Of a DNA stretch of 64,000 nucleotides, positions 1-8,993 are shown in pieces. The first letter of the stretch is position 1, and each line of letters starts with the position of its first letter. The DNA is taken from the NCBI RefSeq assembly GCF_021391395.1, contig NZ_CP090059.1, positions 3,147,001 through 3,211,000 on the forward strand, given 5' to 3'. This DNA comes from Sphingomonas cannabina. GTDB taxonomy: Bacteria > Pseudomonadota > Alphaproteobacteria > Sphingomonadales > Sphingomonadaceae. The notes under the pieces were generated by a model. The model saw nothing but the letters and a program-made list of their open reading frames with translations, searched no databases and was not told the DNA's origin. The position numbers were made by a program, and so were the translations under genes.

Positions 1-1
1 C

Positions 2-1939
2 CGCACCTTGCGGCAGACCGCGTCGAGCGTCTCGGTCGCGACCGGGGCGGACGTCGACCGGATGGGCGGCGCCTACAGCACTGACGACGTGATCGGCCGC
101 ATCCCCAACGTCGTCACGGCGCGGCCGTCGAGCAGCGCGCCGGCGATCCGCGGCATCGACGGCACCGGACCGGCGGTGGGCGGCGACGCCTTCTTCGGCG
201 GCACCCGCCCCCGCGTGAACTTCCAGGTCGACAACCGCACGTTGACCTTCAACGAGACCATCTATCTCGACGGCCTGTTGTGGGACATCCAGCAGATCGA
301 GGTCTACCGCGGACCGCAATCGACGCTGCAGGGGCGTAACGCGATCGGCGGCGTCGTCGCGGTGAAGACGGTCGATCCCGGCTTCGCCTGGAGCGGCAAG
401 GCACGCGCGGTGGTCGGCGAGGACCGGGTCCGCCAATATTCGGGCGCGCTAGGCGGCCCGATCGTGCCGGACGTGCTCGCCTTCCGCGTCGCGGCCGACT
501 GGCGGACCGAGCGGTCGTTCGTCGACTTCGAGCCCTATACGGCCCGTCGCGAAGGAATCTCGACGGAGACCAGGGAGATCGACGATCCCGAGCGCAGCCG
601 CTCGCTGATGCTGCGCGGCAAGCTGCTGTTCACGCCCTCGCCCGACGTGCGGGCGCTCATCACCGTCTCGCACACCGATGCCTATGCGCCCCAGGCGATG
701 GACGTCCTCCGGCCGTTCGACCGGCATGAGGCGTCCTACCCGGCGATGCCGCGGTTCCGCACGCGCGCCGACGTGCTGGTCGCCGATACCGACTTCCGCA
801 TCGCCGACGGCCTGTCCTTCGCATTCCTCGGAACCGCGACCGATTTCCGCGTCCAGCGCCTCGCCGCGCTGAACGACGGCAATGCGCTGATCGACGGTCG
901 CGAATATACCGCGGAGCCGCGGCTGCGCTTCGGCTCCGCGGAGGATCGCCTCTCCGGCTTCATCGCCGGGCTGGTCTATCGCACCCATCAGGACGAGGCG
1001 ATCGACCTGTTCGCAGGCGGCATCTTCCACGACCGTACCCACACCAACGCGGTGTTCGGCGAACTGGTGTTCAAGGCGACGCCGAAGATCGACCTGACGC
1101 TCGGCGCCCGCTACGAGGCCGAGGAGCGCGACCGCATTGGCGGCGCGGGCATCTTCGCGATCGATTTCCATCGCACCTTCAAGGCTTTCCTGCCCCGCGC
1201 CACGGTAGCGGTGCGCGCGAGCGACAATGTCACGATCGGCGCGACGGTCGGGCGTGGCTACAACGCCGGCGGCGCCGGCTTCAGCTACGAGCCGCCGTTC
1301 CAGCCCTATGTCTACGACAAGGAGACGGTGACCAATTACGAAGGTTTCGTCCGCAGCACGCTGGCCGGCGGGCGTCTGGACCTGCGCGCGAACGTCTTCT
1401 TCAACGACTATCGCGGGCTGCAGCTGCCGTTCGATCTCAATCCGGACCCGGCGATCTTCTCCTACGTCATCCGCAATGCCGGGCGCGCCACCACCTACGG
1501 CGCGGAAGTGGAATCGCGCTACCGGGCGCTCGACGGCCTGACGCTGTTCGCCAACGCCGGCCTCCTCAAGACCAAGGTCAACCGCTACGACGACCCCGCG
1601 ATCCAGGGGAACGAGCTGCCGCGCGCGCCAGCCTTCTCGCTCAACGCGGGGGTGCTGGCGCAGCCGGTCGCGCCGCTCGAGCTGTCGTTCGACATCCGCT
1701 ACACTGACGCCTATTTCTCCGACGCGATCAACGACGCCCGCGGCAAGACCAGGCCCTACACCATCGCCAATGCGCAGATCGGCTGGCGGACCGGGCCGAC
1801 GCGACTGTTCGTCGCGGCCTCCAACCTGTTCGACACCACCGACGTGGTGCGGCTGTCGCCGGGCTCGACCTATGCCCAGGACGTCGCGACCATCTCCCGC
1901 CCCCGCCGCGTGACCGCCGGCGTCGAGCTGGCCTTCTGA
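2..1939 (+). CDS. TonB-dependent outer-membrane receptor (5' end cut by window)
   Basis: Outer-membrane receptor that takes up a ligand using TonB energy. The reading frame is open from base 2, so the true start, signal peptide and TonB box lie outside the window; about 645 residues are visible. The plug domain is recognisable near the start (IPNVVTARPSS, IRGIDGTG, then VYRGPQSTLQGRNAIGGVV), followed by a beta-barrel with many aromatic-rich strands. It ends in ELAF, the usual terminal-phenylalanine barrel signal. A PepSY-type membrane protein follows after 5 bp, an arrangement common for siderophore or haem receptors, so iron uptake is the best guess. The ligand cannot be read from the sequence. 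Confidence 0.9.
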   Translation, partial: RTLRQTASSVSVATGADVDRMGGAYSTDDVIGRIPNVVTARPSSSAPAIRGIDGTGPAVGGDAFFGGTRPRVNFQVDNRTLTFNETIYLDGLLWDIQQIEVYRGPQSTLQGRNAIGGVVAVKTVDPGFAWSGKARAVVGEDRVRQYSGALGGPIVPDVLAFRVAADWRTERSFVDFEPYTARREGISTETREIDDPERSRSLMLRGKLLFTPSPDVRALITVSHTDAYAPQAMDVLRPFDRHEASYPAMPRFRTRADVLVADTDFRIADGLSFAFLGTATDFRVQRLAALNDGNALIDGREYTAEPRLRFGSAEDRLSGFIAGLVYRTHQDEAIDLFAGGIFHDRTHTNAVFGELVFKATPKIDLTLGARYEAEERDRIGGAGIFAIDFHRTFKAFLPRATVAVRASDNVTIGATVGRGYNAGGAGFSYEPPFQPYVYDKETVTNYEGFVRSTLAGGRLDLRANVFFNDYRGLQLPFDLNPDPAIFSYVIRNAGRATTYGAEVESRYRALDGLTLFANAGLLKTKVNRYDDPAIQGNELPRAPAFSLNAGVLAQPVAPLELSFDIRYTDAYFSDAINDARGKTRPYTIANAQIGWRTGPTRLFVAASNLFDTTDVVRLSPGSTYAQDVATISRPRRVTAGVELAF

Positions 1940-1944
1940 CCGCC

Positions 1945-3090
1945 ATGACCCGCAACGCCACCCGCCGCTGGTATCTGGTCCACAAATGGACCAGCATCGT
2001 CTGCACCGCCTTCCTGCTGATGTTCTGCATCACCGGGCTGCCGCTGATCTTCCATCACGAGATCGACGAGCTGACCCGCGCGCCCCAGCTCGCGCAGACA
2101 GCCGCCGGTAGGACGATCGACCTCGACCAAGTCACCCGCGACACGCTCGCCAAGCAGCCGCCCGGCTGGAAGATGCTGTTCCTGAGCTGGGACGACGAGA
2201 AGCCGCTGATCTACTCCGTCGTCGCCCCGTCGCTGAACGCGACGCAGGACCAGGCGAAGATCCTGCTCTACGACGCCCGCGACGGCCGGACGGTCGACGC
2301 GCCGCCGGTCAACGAAGGCGTGATGGCCTTCCTGCTCGAGCTCCACTCGCAGCTGCTGCTCGGCATCCCCGGCCAGCTGTTCCTCGGCCTGATCGGCGTG
2401 GTCTTCCTCGTCGCGGTGGTGTCGGGCGTGGTCGTCTACGCTCCCTTCATGCGCAAGCTCGCTTTCGGCACGGTCCGCAAGGACCGCAGCCGCCGCCTCA
2501 AGTGGCTCGACACGCACAACATGGTCGGGATCGTCACGCTCGGCTGGGTGAGCGTGGTCGGCCTCACCGGCTTCATCATCACCATGACCACGCCGATCAC
2601 CGCGATCTGGCAGATGGACGAGCTCGCCGAGCTGGCGGCGCCCTACAAGGACGCTGCGGTTCCGACCCGGCTTGCGTCGGTCAACGGCGCGGTGGCCACT
2701 GCGAAGGCGGCGGTCCCTGAAGGTAGGGTCAGCTTCGTCGCCTGGCCGGGCACGCAGTTCAGCACCAAGCATCACTATATGGTCGCCTTCGCCGGCAACA
2801 CGCCGCTCACCGAACGGCTGATCAAGCCGGCGATGGTCGATGCCGAGAGCGGCAGGCTCAGCGATGTGCGCGAGATGCCCTGGTACGTCCAGGCGCTGTT
2901 CCTGTCGGTGCCGCTCCATTTCGGCGACTATGGCGGGATGCCGCTCAAGATCATCTGGGCGCTGCTCGACATCGCCGCGATCGTGGTGCTGGTGACCGGC
3001 CTCTACCTGTGGCTCGGCCGGCGGCGCGTGCCGATCGAGAAGCGGATCAACGAGCTGACCAGCGGCGGCGTGATGGAGCCGGCGGAATGA
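1945..3090 (+). CDS. PepSY-associated transmembrane protein, iron-uptake associated
   Basis: 381-residue inner-membrane protein of the PepSY_TM family, often encoded beside siderophore TBDRs and thought to take part in reductive iron release. I see four clear membrane segments: near residues 13-38 (TAFLLMFCITGLPLIF), 130-165 (GLIGVVFLVAVVSGVVVYA), 192-220 (LGWVSVVGLTGFIITM) and 335-358 (IIWALLDIAAIVVLVTGLYL). Two large soluble loops lie between them. Histidines beside the helices (HKW, FHHE, LHSQ, DTHN) could bind haem or metal. It starts 5 bp after the TBDR stop and its stop overlaps the next start as ATGA, so the genes are probably co-transcribed. Family confidence is high; the biochemical role is inferred. 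Confidence 0.85.
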   Translation: MTRNATRRWYLVHKWTSIVCTAFLLMFCITGLPLIFHHEIDELTRAPQLAQTAAGRTIDLDQVTRDTLAKQPPGWKMLFLSWDDEKPLIYSVVAPSLNATQDQAKILLYDARDGRTVDAPPVNEGVMAFLLELHSQLLLGIPGQLFLGLIGVVFLVAVVSGVVVYAPFMRKLAFGTVRKDRSRRLKWLDTHNMVGIVTLGWVSVVGLTGFIITMTTPITAIWQMDELAELAAPYKDAAVPTRLASVNGAVATAKAAVPEGRVSFVAWPGTQFSTKHHYMVAFAGNTPLTERLIKPAMVDAESGRLSDVREMPWYVQALFLSVPLHFGDYGGMPLKIIWALLDIAAIVVLVTGLYLWLGRRRVPIEKRINELTSGGVMEPAE

Positions 3091-3278
3091 AGGCGGACCG
3101 CAGCCGGAGCAACTGGCGGATCTTCCGCTGGCCGCTGCTGATCGCGGCGGTGAGCCTGGTCGGCCTTCTCTCTGCGCTGGTCGGCGACGGCGGATACGAT
3201 CTTCTGTCCTGGCTGACGCTCGGATCGACGCTGGTGGTGATGGCTATCGCCTGGCGCGGGCGCGTCCGGTCCCGCTGA
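3087..3278 (+). CDS. Small two-helix membrane protein
   Basis: 63-residue protein whose ATG overlaps the TGA of the PepSY gene (ATGA), which suggests translational coupling. It has a basic N-terminus (MKADRSRSNWRIFRW), then two hydrophobic segments (PLLIAAVSLVGLLSALVG and LLSWLTLGSTLVVMAIAW) and a basic tail (RGRVRSR). Small membrane proteins of this shape often follow PepSY genes in sphingomonads, but no function is known to me. Coding status rests on the overlap, the frame and the clean hydrophobic pattern. Confidence 0.65.
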   Translation: MKADRSRSNWRIFRWPLLIAAVSLVGLLSALVGDGGYDLLSWLTLGSTLVVMAIAWRGRVRSR

Positions 3279-3357
3279 CGGCCCCCTCGATCTGAACCGA
3301 CCTGCTGCCGGAACGTTGATCGCGCGGGGGCTGACGCCAACCGCACGGAGCGATCCG

Positions 3358-3531
3358 ATGCCGACGGAGCCCGAAGAGAAGCCGGTCCATATCTCCGCCG
3401 AGGATGCGCGCGGCGGCGAGATCATCCTCAGGAGCCGCGCCCGGCGCGCGGTCTTCCTTGCCGGATTGGTCGGCATGGTGGTGCTCGCGATCCTGCTCGT
3501 GCTCGCCGGCGTCGCGCATTGGCGCGGCTGA
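3358..3531 (+). CDS. Small single-helix membrane protein, unknown function
   Basis: 57-residue protein: an acidic, polar N-terminal half (MPTEPEEKPVHISAEDARGG), an arginine-rich stretch (ILRSRARRA) and one C-terminal membrane helix (VFLAGLVGMVVLAILLVLAGVA). I chose the ATG at 3358. An upstream in-frame start at 3316 would add 14 residues of no evident meaning. It lies 79 bp after the preceding small gene and is convergent with purT. The polar-then-helix arrangement looks like a real tail-anchored protein, but I do not recognise the family. Confidence 0.55.
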   Translation: MPTEPEEKPVHISAEDARGGEIILRSRARRAVFLAGLVGMVVLAILLVLAGVAHWRG

Positions 3532-3571
3532 GACACTCGGATGGAAGCGCTGGAGCGGCGGAAACGATCGT

Positions 3572-4750
3572 TCAGGCGATCTCGCCGGCCGGCAGCAGCC
3601 TCACCTTCGCTGCCGCCTCGCCCGCGACGCGGCGGGCTTCGCCGATACCCTCCGCCAGCGCCAGCGCCACGCCCATGCGCCGGTGCGGACGCATCGTCGG
3701 CTTGGCGAAGATACGCACGTCCACCTCGCCGCCCGGCACGGCCAGCGCGTCGGCCAATCCCTCGACGACATAGTCGCTCGCATCCTGCTCCGCCAGGATG
3801 ACCGCCGAGGCGGAAGGGCCGCGCAGCCGCACCTCCGGAACCGGCAGACCCAGCACGGCGCGCGCATGCAGGTCGAACTCGCTGAGGTTCTGCGAGATCA
3901 GCGTCACCATGCCGGTATCGTGCGGACGCGGCGACAGCTCGGAGAAGATCACCTCCTCCCCCCGCACGAAGAACTCGACGCCGAAGATGCCGTAGCCGCC
4001 GAGATCATCGACCACCTTGCGCGCCATCTCCTGCGCCGCCGCCAGCGCGCCGGCCGACATCGCCGCCGGCTGCCACGATTCCTGATAGTCGCCGCGCTCC
4101 TGGCGATGTCCGATCGGCGGGCAGAAGCTGACGCCTTCGCGGCTGCGGACGGTGAGCAGCGTGATCTCGTAATCGAAGTCGACGAACTCCTCGACGATCA
4201 CCCGCCGCCGGTCGCCGCGCATGTTGGCGACGGCATAGTCCCACGCGGCCGCGAGATCCTCCTCACGCCGCACCGTCGTCTGCCCCTTGCCGGACGAGGA
4301 CATCACCGGCTTGATCACGCAAGGGAGACCGGTATGCGCCGCGCCCGCCCGTACCTCGTCCAGGCTCTCGGCATAGCGATAGCGCGAGGTGGTGAGCCCC
4401 AGCTCGGCCGCGGCGACCTCGCGGATGCGGTCACGGTTCATGGTCATGACCGTCGCACGCGCCGAGGGCACCACGTTCAGGCCGCGCTCCTCGACCTCCG
4501 CCAGCACCTCGGTACGGATCGCCTCCAGCTCGGGAACGATGAAATCGGGCCGATGGCGGTCGATCGCGACGCGCAGCAGCTCGGGATCGAGCATCGAGAA
4601 CACCTCGGCCTCGTCCGCCACCTGCATCGCCGGGGCGCCGGCATAGCTGTCGCAGGCGACGACATAGCAGCCGAGCCGCTTTGCGGAGATGACGAACTCC
4701 TTGCCGAGCTCGCCCGACCCCAACAGCATCAGCTTCGCCGTGAACGCCAT
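3572..4750 (-). CDS. purT: Formate-dependent phosphoribosylglycinamide formyltransferase (GAR transformylase 2)
   Basis: Cytosolic ATP-grasp enzyme of purine synthesis. It converts glycinamide ribonucleotide, formate and ATP into formyl-GAR without folate. The N-terminal nucleotide-binding motif (LLGSGELGKEF), the central ATP-grasp region (CVIKPVMSSSGKGQT, then EEFVDFDYEITLLT) and the C-terminal FGVEFFVRGEEVIFSELSPR-like segment are all present. The start at 4750 (MAFTAKLMLLGSGELG) has a GGGGAAAG ribosome site and gives 392 residues, the length usual for PurT. A longer frame up to 4798 lacks support. It stands alone, convergent with the small membrane gene. Confidence 0.95.
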   Translation of the reverse strand: MAFTAKLMLLGSGELGKEFVISAKRLGCYVVACDSYAGAPAMQVADEAEVFSMLDPELLRVAIDRHRPDFIVPELEAIRTEVLAEVEERGLNVVPSARATVMTMNRDRIREVAAAELGLTTSRYRYAESLDEVRAGAAHTGLPCVIKPVMSSSGKGQTTVRREEDLAAAWDYAVANMRGDRRRVIVEEFVDFDYEITLLTVRSREGVSFCPPIGHRQERGDYQESWQPAAMSAGALAAAQEMARKVVDDLGGYGIFGVEFFVRGEEVIFSELSPRPHDTGMVTLISQNLSEFDLHARAVLGLPVPEVRLRGPSASAVILAEQDASDYVVEGLADALAVPGGEVDVRIFAKPTMRPHRRMGVALALAEGIGEARRVAGEAAAKVRLLPAGEIA

Positions 4751-4833
4751 CGCACGCTTTCCCCTGACGGATGAATCAAGGGCCCCGTTTGCGATCATCG
4801 GCGCGCGCTGTCGAGCGTTCGATACCCCGGCCG

Positions 4834-5643
4834 TCAGAAGATCGGCACGCGATGCCCCACCATCTCGGCCAGCGCGGCCGGCTGGTGCAGCGTCGCCATG
4901 CTGTTGCCGATCGTCACCACCCCCTCGCGCCGGAGCGCCTGGAGCGTGCGGTTCACATGGACGCTGGTCAGCCCCATCGCGTCCGCCATCAGTTCCTGGG
5001 TGAGCGGCATCGGGAAACTGCCTCCGCGGGCGACGCCGGCTGGCTCGAGCCGCTCGTACAGCTCCAGCAGGAAGTCCGCGATCCGCTCGTAGGCGGTAAG
5101 GCGCCCCAGCCGCATGATCTGCGCGAGCATATAATGATCGTCGAGCGTGCGGCTGAGGTCATAGGCGGCCGCCAGGCCGGAGTCGGGATCGAGTTCCTCC
5201 TGACGCGGAAGGTGACAAATCGCTACATCCGTCAGCGCGACGATCGTGCTGAGCGCGACCGGCTGATGTCCGCGCCCGATCCCCATCAGGTCGCCGGGCA
5301 GCAGCAGGCTCAGAAGCTGCCGCCGCCCGTTCGAGAGCGTGCGCATCCGCGCGGCCCAGCCGGACAGGATGAGCAGCGGTCGCGCGATGGGATCACCCTC
5401 CCGCATCAGCTCCGACCGGGCCTTGACCCTGCGTTGCGTGCGCTCGGCCATGAAAGCGATGCGGATCAGCTCGGCCTCGTCGAGAGAGGTCAGCGTCGCC
5501 AGTCGCCGGAGACCCGGACTCACCTCCTTGCGATGAGCGGATTGCGTTTCGGGGGACCGGGTGACGGCCTGCTCCGCCATCTCGCGGCCGGTATCACCAT
5601 CCAAGGTCGCCATGTCGGGATTGCGCTCGTGCAGGATCTCCAT
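4834..5643 (-). CDS. Crp/Fnr-family transcriptional regulator
   Basis: 269-residue regulator with a cyclic-nucleotide-binding-like N-terminal domain (about residues 55-160, including REGDPIARPLLILSGWA and LLLPGDLMGIG) and a C-terminal Crp winged helix (about 195-255, MPLTQELMADAMGLTSVHVN then LQALRREGVVTI). I see no cysteine cluster of the FNR iron-sulfur type. A strong GGAGGAGGAGG ribosome site precedes the ATG at 5643. Sphingomonads carry many such single-gene regulators. It is divergent from pncB across a 344-bp gap, so it may control itself or pncB, but no operator could be assigned. Confidence 0.88.
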   Translation of the reverse strand: MEILHERNPDMATLDGDTGREMAEQAVTRSPETQSAHRKEVSPGLRRLATLTSLDEAELIRIAFMAERTQRRVKARSELMREGDPIARPLLILSGWAARMRTLSNGRRQLLSLLLPGDLMGIGRGHQPVALSTIVALTDVAICHLPRQEELDPDSGLAAAYDLSRTLDDHYMLAQIMRLGRLTAYERIADFLLELYERLEPAGVARGGSFPMPLTQELMADAMGLTSVHVNRTLQALRREGVVTIGNSMATLHQPAALAEMVGHRVPIF

Positions 5644-5987
5644 ACCGACCTCCTCCTCCTCCGGCTGAAGAGGGGCCGATCACGTTCCACCACCATGCGG
5701 CGGCATGCGGCCGAACTCGTCGGATGAATATTCCGTCGAACAAGGGGAGTGATCCTGGCCGGTTCGCCGGCCGGGGCATCCTCCCTGTTGTCCACCGTAG
5801 AAGAACCCCTGCGCGGCCCAAGAGTTTCCGACGTCGGTGGATTGATCGCGACAGCGGCACCGGCTGTCCCCGATAATGTCCGCGCGCTACCTCCTTGGGA
5901 TTATCGGCCTTTAACCCACCGCACGGATCAATGCTTGCAGCGGGCATAGGAGCGCAGGCAGATGTCCCTTGTTCTTGGGAGGGGCAC
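5644..5987. promoter_or_regulatory. Divergent intergenic region, Crp/Fnr regulator / pncB
   Basis: 344 bp between two divergent genes. It must hold both promoters. I found no convincing -35/-10 pair or operator. The stretch around 5880-5920 (ATTATCGGCCTTTAACCC) is the least GC-rich part on the pncB side. The pncB ribosome site (GGGAGGGG) is at its right end. The in-frame extension of pncB back to 5895 has no ribosome site. Confidence 0.4.
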
Positions 5988-7292
5988 ATGGCCGTCACCG
6001 ACATCGCGACCCGCACCTACAACCACGGCTTCCGCCTCGACCCGATCGTCCGCAGCCTGCTCGACACCGATTTCTACAAATTCCTGATGTTGCAGATGAT
6101 CCGGCACCTGCATCCGGATGTGCAGGCGACCTTCTCGCTCATCAACCGCACCAGGTCGGTCCGGCTCGCCGAGGTGATCGACGAACGCGAGCTGCGCGAG
6201 CAGCTCGACCATGCGCGCACCGTGCGCTTCACCAACAAGGAGCTGATCTGGCTCGCCGGCAACAGCTTCTACGGCCGCCAGCAGATGTTCGCGCCCGACT
6301 TCATCGCCTGGCTGCGCGACTTCCGCCTGCCCGACTATGAGCTGCGTGCGGTCGACGGCCAGTATGAGCTGACCTTCGACGGCCCCTGGACGCATACGAC
6401 CATGTGGGAGATTCCCGCGCTCGCCATCGTCAACGAGCTCAGGTCGCGCGCGGCGATGCGCGGCAAGGGCCGTTTCGCGCTCGACGTGCTCTACGCCCGT
6501 GCCAAGGCGAAGCTGTGGGACAAGGTCGAGCGGCTGCGCCAGCTTTCCGACCTCATGCTCTCCGACTTCGGCACGCGGCGGCGGCATGGCTTCCTCTGGC
6601 AGCGCTGGTGCGTCGAGGCGCTGAAGGAAGGGCTCGGCGAGCGCTTCATCGGCACCTCCAACGTGCTGCTGGCGATGGACAACGACCTGGAGGCGATCGG
6701 CACCAACGCCCATGAGCTGCCGATGGTGCTCGCCGCGCTGGCCGAGGACGATGCCGGCGTCGCGGCGGCGCCCTATCGCGTGCTGGAGGAATGGCAGGCG
6801 CATTATTCCGGCAACCTGCGCGTGGTGCTGCCCGACGCGTTCGGTACCGCCGCCTTCCTGCGCGATGCGCCGGACTGGGTAGCCGACTGGACCGGCTTCC
6901 GCCCCGACAGCCTGCCGCCGATCGAGGCGGGCGAGCAGATCATCGCCTGGTGGCAGGCGCGCGGCCGCGATCCGCGCGAGAAGCTGCTGATCTTCTCCGA
7001 CGGGATGGACGTCGACACGATCGAGGCGACCTGGCGCCATTTCCACGGTCGCGTCCGGATGAGCTTCGGCTGGGGCACCAACCTCACCAACGACTTCCGC
7101 GGCTGCGATCCCGACGGCGCCGCGGAACTGGAACCGATCTCGCTGGTGGCGAAGGTGACGCGGGCGAACGGCCGGCCGGCGGTGAAGCTTTCCGACAATC
7201 CCGCCAAGGCTACCGGTGATCCGGACGAGATTCGGCGCTATCTGAGGATCTTCGGCGAGGAAGGCAGGACGGAAGTCGGCGTCCGGGTCTAG
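5988..7292 (+). CDS. pncB: Nicotinate phosphoribosyltransferase
   Basis: 434-residue cytosolic enzyme of NAD salvage: nicotinate + PRPP + ATP gives nicotinate mononucleotide. Diagnostic segments are [20 protein letters not shown] near the N-terminus, [14 protein letters not shown] around residue 205, GTSNVLLAM, and the phosphate-binding end [18 protein letters not shown] with [13 protein letters not shown] chose the ATG at 5988 because GGGAGGGGCAC lies just upstream; a longer frame starting at 5895 is not supported. The length agrees with the roughly 400-440 residues normal for bacterial PncB. Confidence 0.96.
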   Translation: MAVTDIATRTYNHGFRLDPIVRSLLDTDFYKFLMLQMIRHLHPDVQATFSLINRTRSVRLAEVIDERELREQLDHARTVRFTNKELIWLAGNSFYGRQQMFAPDFIAWLRDFRLPDYELRAVDGQYELTFDGPWTHTTMWEIPALAIVNELRSRAAMRGKGRFALDVLYARAKAKLWDKVERLRQLSDLMLSDFGTRRRHGFLWQRWCVEALKEGLGERFIGTSNVLLAMDNDLEAIGTNAHELPMVLAALAEDDAGVAAAPYRVLEEWQAHYSGNLRVVLPDAFGTAAFLRDAPDWVADWTGFRPDSLPPIEAGEQIIAWWQARGRDPREKLLIFSDGMDVDTIEATWRHFHGRVRMSFGWGTNLTNDFRGCDPDGAAELEPISLVAKVTRANGRPAVKLSDNPAKATGDPDEIRRYLRIFGEEGRTEVGVRV

Positions 7293-7305
7293 AGTCAGTG
7301 AACTC

Positions 7306-7382
7306 GTGCTCCTGCGAAAGCAGGAGCTCTGGATCGCGGAGGCCTCGCTCGCGGCCAGGGCTCCTGCCTTCGCAGGAGCACA
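7306..7382. repeat. Intergenic inverted-repeat pair between pncB and trehalase
   Basis: Two 21-bp units (TGCTCCTGCGAAAGCAGGAGC at 7307-7327, and its near-exact reverse complement at 7360-7380) face each other over 32 bp. Each unit is itself a hairpin, and the pair can fold into a longer stem. It lies 13 bp after the pncB stop and may act as terminator or mRNA stabiliser. It looks like a dispersed REP/BIME-type element. Confidence 0.75.
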
Positions 7383-7406
7383 CCGACAGACGAAGGGAGG
7401 ACAGTC

Positions 7407-8984
7407 ATGTTCAGGCAATGGTCGAAAGGCGCGGCGCTGGCCTGCGCGCTGTGGTTCGCCACCGCCACCCCCGCGCAGCAAGCCGCGCCGCAATCGCCGG
7501 CCGAGCTCTACGGCGACCTGTTCGCCGCGGTGCAGATGCAGCGCCTCTTCCCTGACGGCAAGACTTTCGTCGACGCCGTGCCGAAGCGCGACCCCAAGGC
7601 GATCGTCGCCGCCTATTCCCAGGCGCGCCCGAACGGCAAGGAGGCGCTGCGCCGCTTCGTGCTGGACAATTTCACCGTTCCCGGCGTCAACGACCACGGC
7701 CCGAGCGACGTGCGCGCGCACGTCCGCAGGCTCTGGCCGACGCTGGTGCGCCAGCCCGAGCCGGTGCCGCCGGGTAGCTCGGCGCTGCCGATGCCCGAGC
7801 CCTATGTCGTCCCCGGCGGCCGCTTCCGCGAAATGTATTATTGGGACAGCTATTTCACGATGGTCGGCCTGGCCGTCGACGGGCAGCAGCCGCTGGTCGA
7901 ATCGATGCTCGCCGACTTCACCGACACGATCGAGCGCTACGGCCATATCCCCAACGGGATGCGCACTTATTATCTCAGCCGATCGCAGCCGCCCTTCTAC
8001 GCGCTGATGCTCGACCTCTCGAAGAGCGAGGACCCGGCGCTCGCCAGGCGGCGACTGGCGGCGCTTCGGCGCGAGCATGATTTCTGGATGAAAGGCACGA
8101 GTTGCCTCGACAGGACCGGCGTCTGCGCGCGCGTGGTGCGGATGCCGGACGGCTCGCTGCTCAACCGCTACTGGGACGACAAGGACACCCCCCGCGACGA
8201 ATCCTATGCCGAGGACGTCGCCACCGCCCGCGCGAGCGGCCGTCCGGCGGGCGAGGTCTACCGCCACCTGCGGGCCGCCGCGGAGAGCGGCTGGGACTTC
8301 AGCGCGCGTTGGCTCCCGGCCCCCAGGACGCTGGCGACGATCCGCACCGCCGACATCGTGCCGGTCGACCTCAACAGCCTGATGTTCGCGATGGAGGAGC
8401 GGATCGCTGACCGCTGCCGCGCCCTCGCCGACATCGCCTGCGCCACCGACTTCGCCGCCCAGGCCAAGCGTCGCAAGGCGGCGATCGACCGCTATCTCTG
8501 GGTCGCGCGCGAGGGCCGCTACGCCGACTGGGACCGGATCGCACGCAAGCCGACCTCCGTGGTTTCCGCGGCGACGCTCTATCCGCTGTTCGTCGGCGCC
8601 GCCTCGCCCGACCAGGCGTCGGCGGTGGCGCAGACCGTCAGCCGCGTGTTGCTGGCGCCGGGCGGGCTGCGCACCACGCCGGTCCGCACCGGCCAGCAAT
8701 GGGATGCGCCCAACGGCTGGGCGCCGCTGCAATGGGTCGCGATCGCCGGGCTCGATCGCTACGGCCAGAAGGACCTCGCGCGCGAGATCTCGAAGCGCTG
8801 GATGCACACCGTCGCGCTCACCTACGGCGAGACCGGCAAGATGCTCGAGAAATACGACGTCGAGGAGCATCGCGCCGGCGGCGGCGGCGAATATCCGACG
8901 CAGGACGGCTTCGGCTGGACCAACGGCATCGCGAGCGCGATCCTGGAGCGCTACCCGGACCTGGCGAACGCTCCGGCGAGCTGA
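7407..8984 (+). CDS. treA: Periplasmic alpha,alpha-trehalase, GH37
   Basis: 525-residue enzyme hydrolysing trehalose to two glucoses. An N-terminal signal peptide (MFRQWSKGAALACALWFATATPAQQA) sends it to the periplasm. Both family signatures are intact: PGGRFREMYYWDSYF around residue 135 and QWDAPNGWAPLQW around 430. The probable catalytic acid (Asp in ESGWDFSARW) and base (Glu in EKYDVEE) are present, as is the glycine-rich GGGGEYPTQDGFGWTNG near the C-terminus. It is monocistronic, stops 9 bp from the convergent sulfatase and follows a repeat. Its position next to glycan-degrading genes fits use of fungal or plant-derived trehalose. Confidence 0.95.
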   Translation: MFRQWSKGAALACALWFATATPAQQAAPQSPAELYGDLFAAVQMQRLFPDGKTFVDAVPKRDPKAIVAAYSQARPNGKEALRRFVLDNFTVPGVNDHGPSDVRAHVRRLWPTLVRQPEPVPPGSSALPMPEPYVVPGGRFREMYYWDSYFTMVGLAVDGQQPLVESMLADFTDTIERYGHIPNGMRTYYLSRSQPPFYALMLDLSKSEDPALARRRLAALRREHDFWMKGTSCLDRTGVCARVVRMPDGSLLNRYWDDKDTPRDESYAEDVATARASGRPAGEVYRHLRAAAESGWDFSARWLPAPRTLATIRTADIVPVDLNSLMFAMEERIADRCRALADIACATDFAAQAKRRKAAIDRYLWVAREGRYADWDRIARKPTSVVSAATLYPLFVGAASPDQASAVAQTVSRVLLAPGGLRTTPVRTGQQWDAPNGWAPLQWVAIAGLDRYGQKDLAREISKRWMHTVALTYGETGKMLEKYDVEEHRAGGGGEYPTQDGFGWTNGIASAILERYPDLANAPAS

Positions 8985-8993
8985 TCGAACCGC

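Noticed and set aside
5928..8870. Minus-strand open frame of 980 codons across pncB and trehalase
   Set aside because: Shadow frame: no recognisable domain, and both plus-strand genes have full family signatures.
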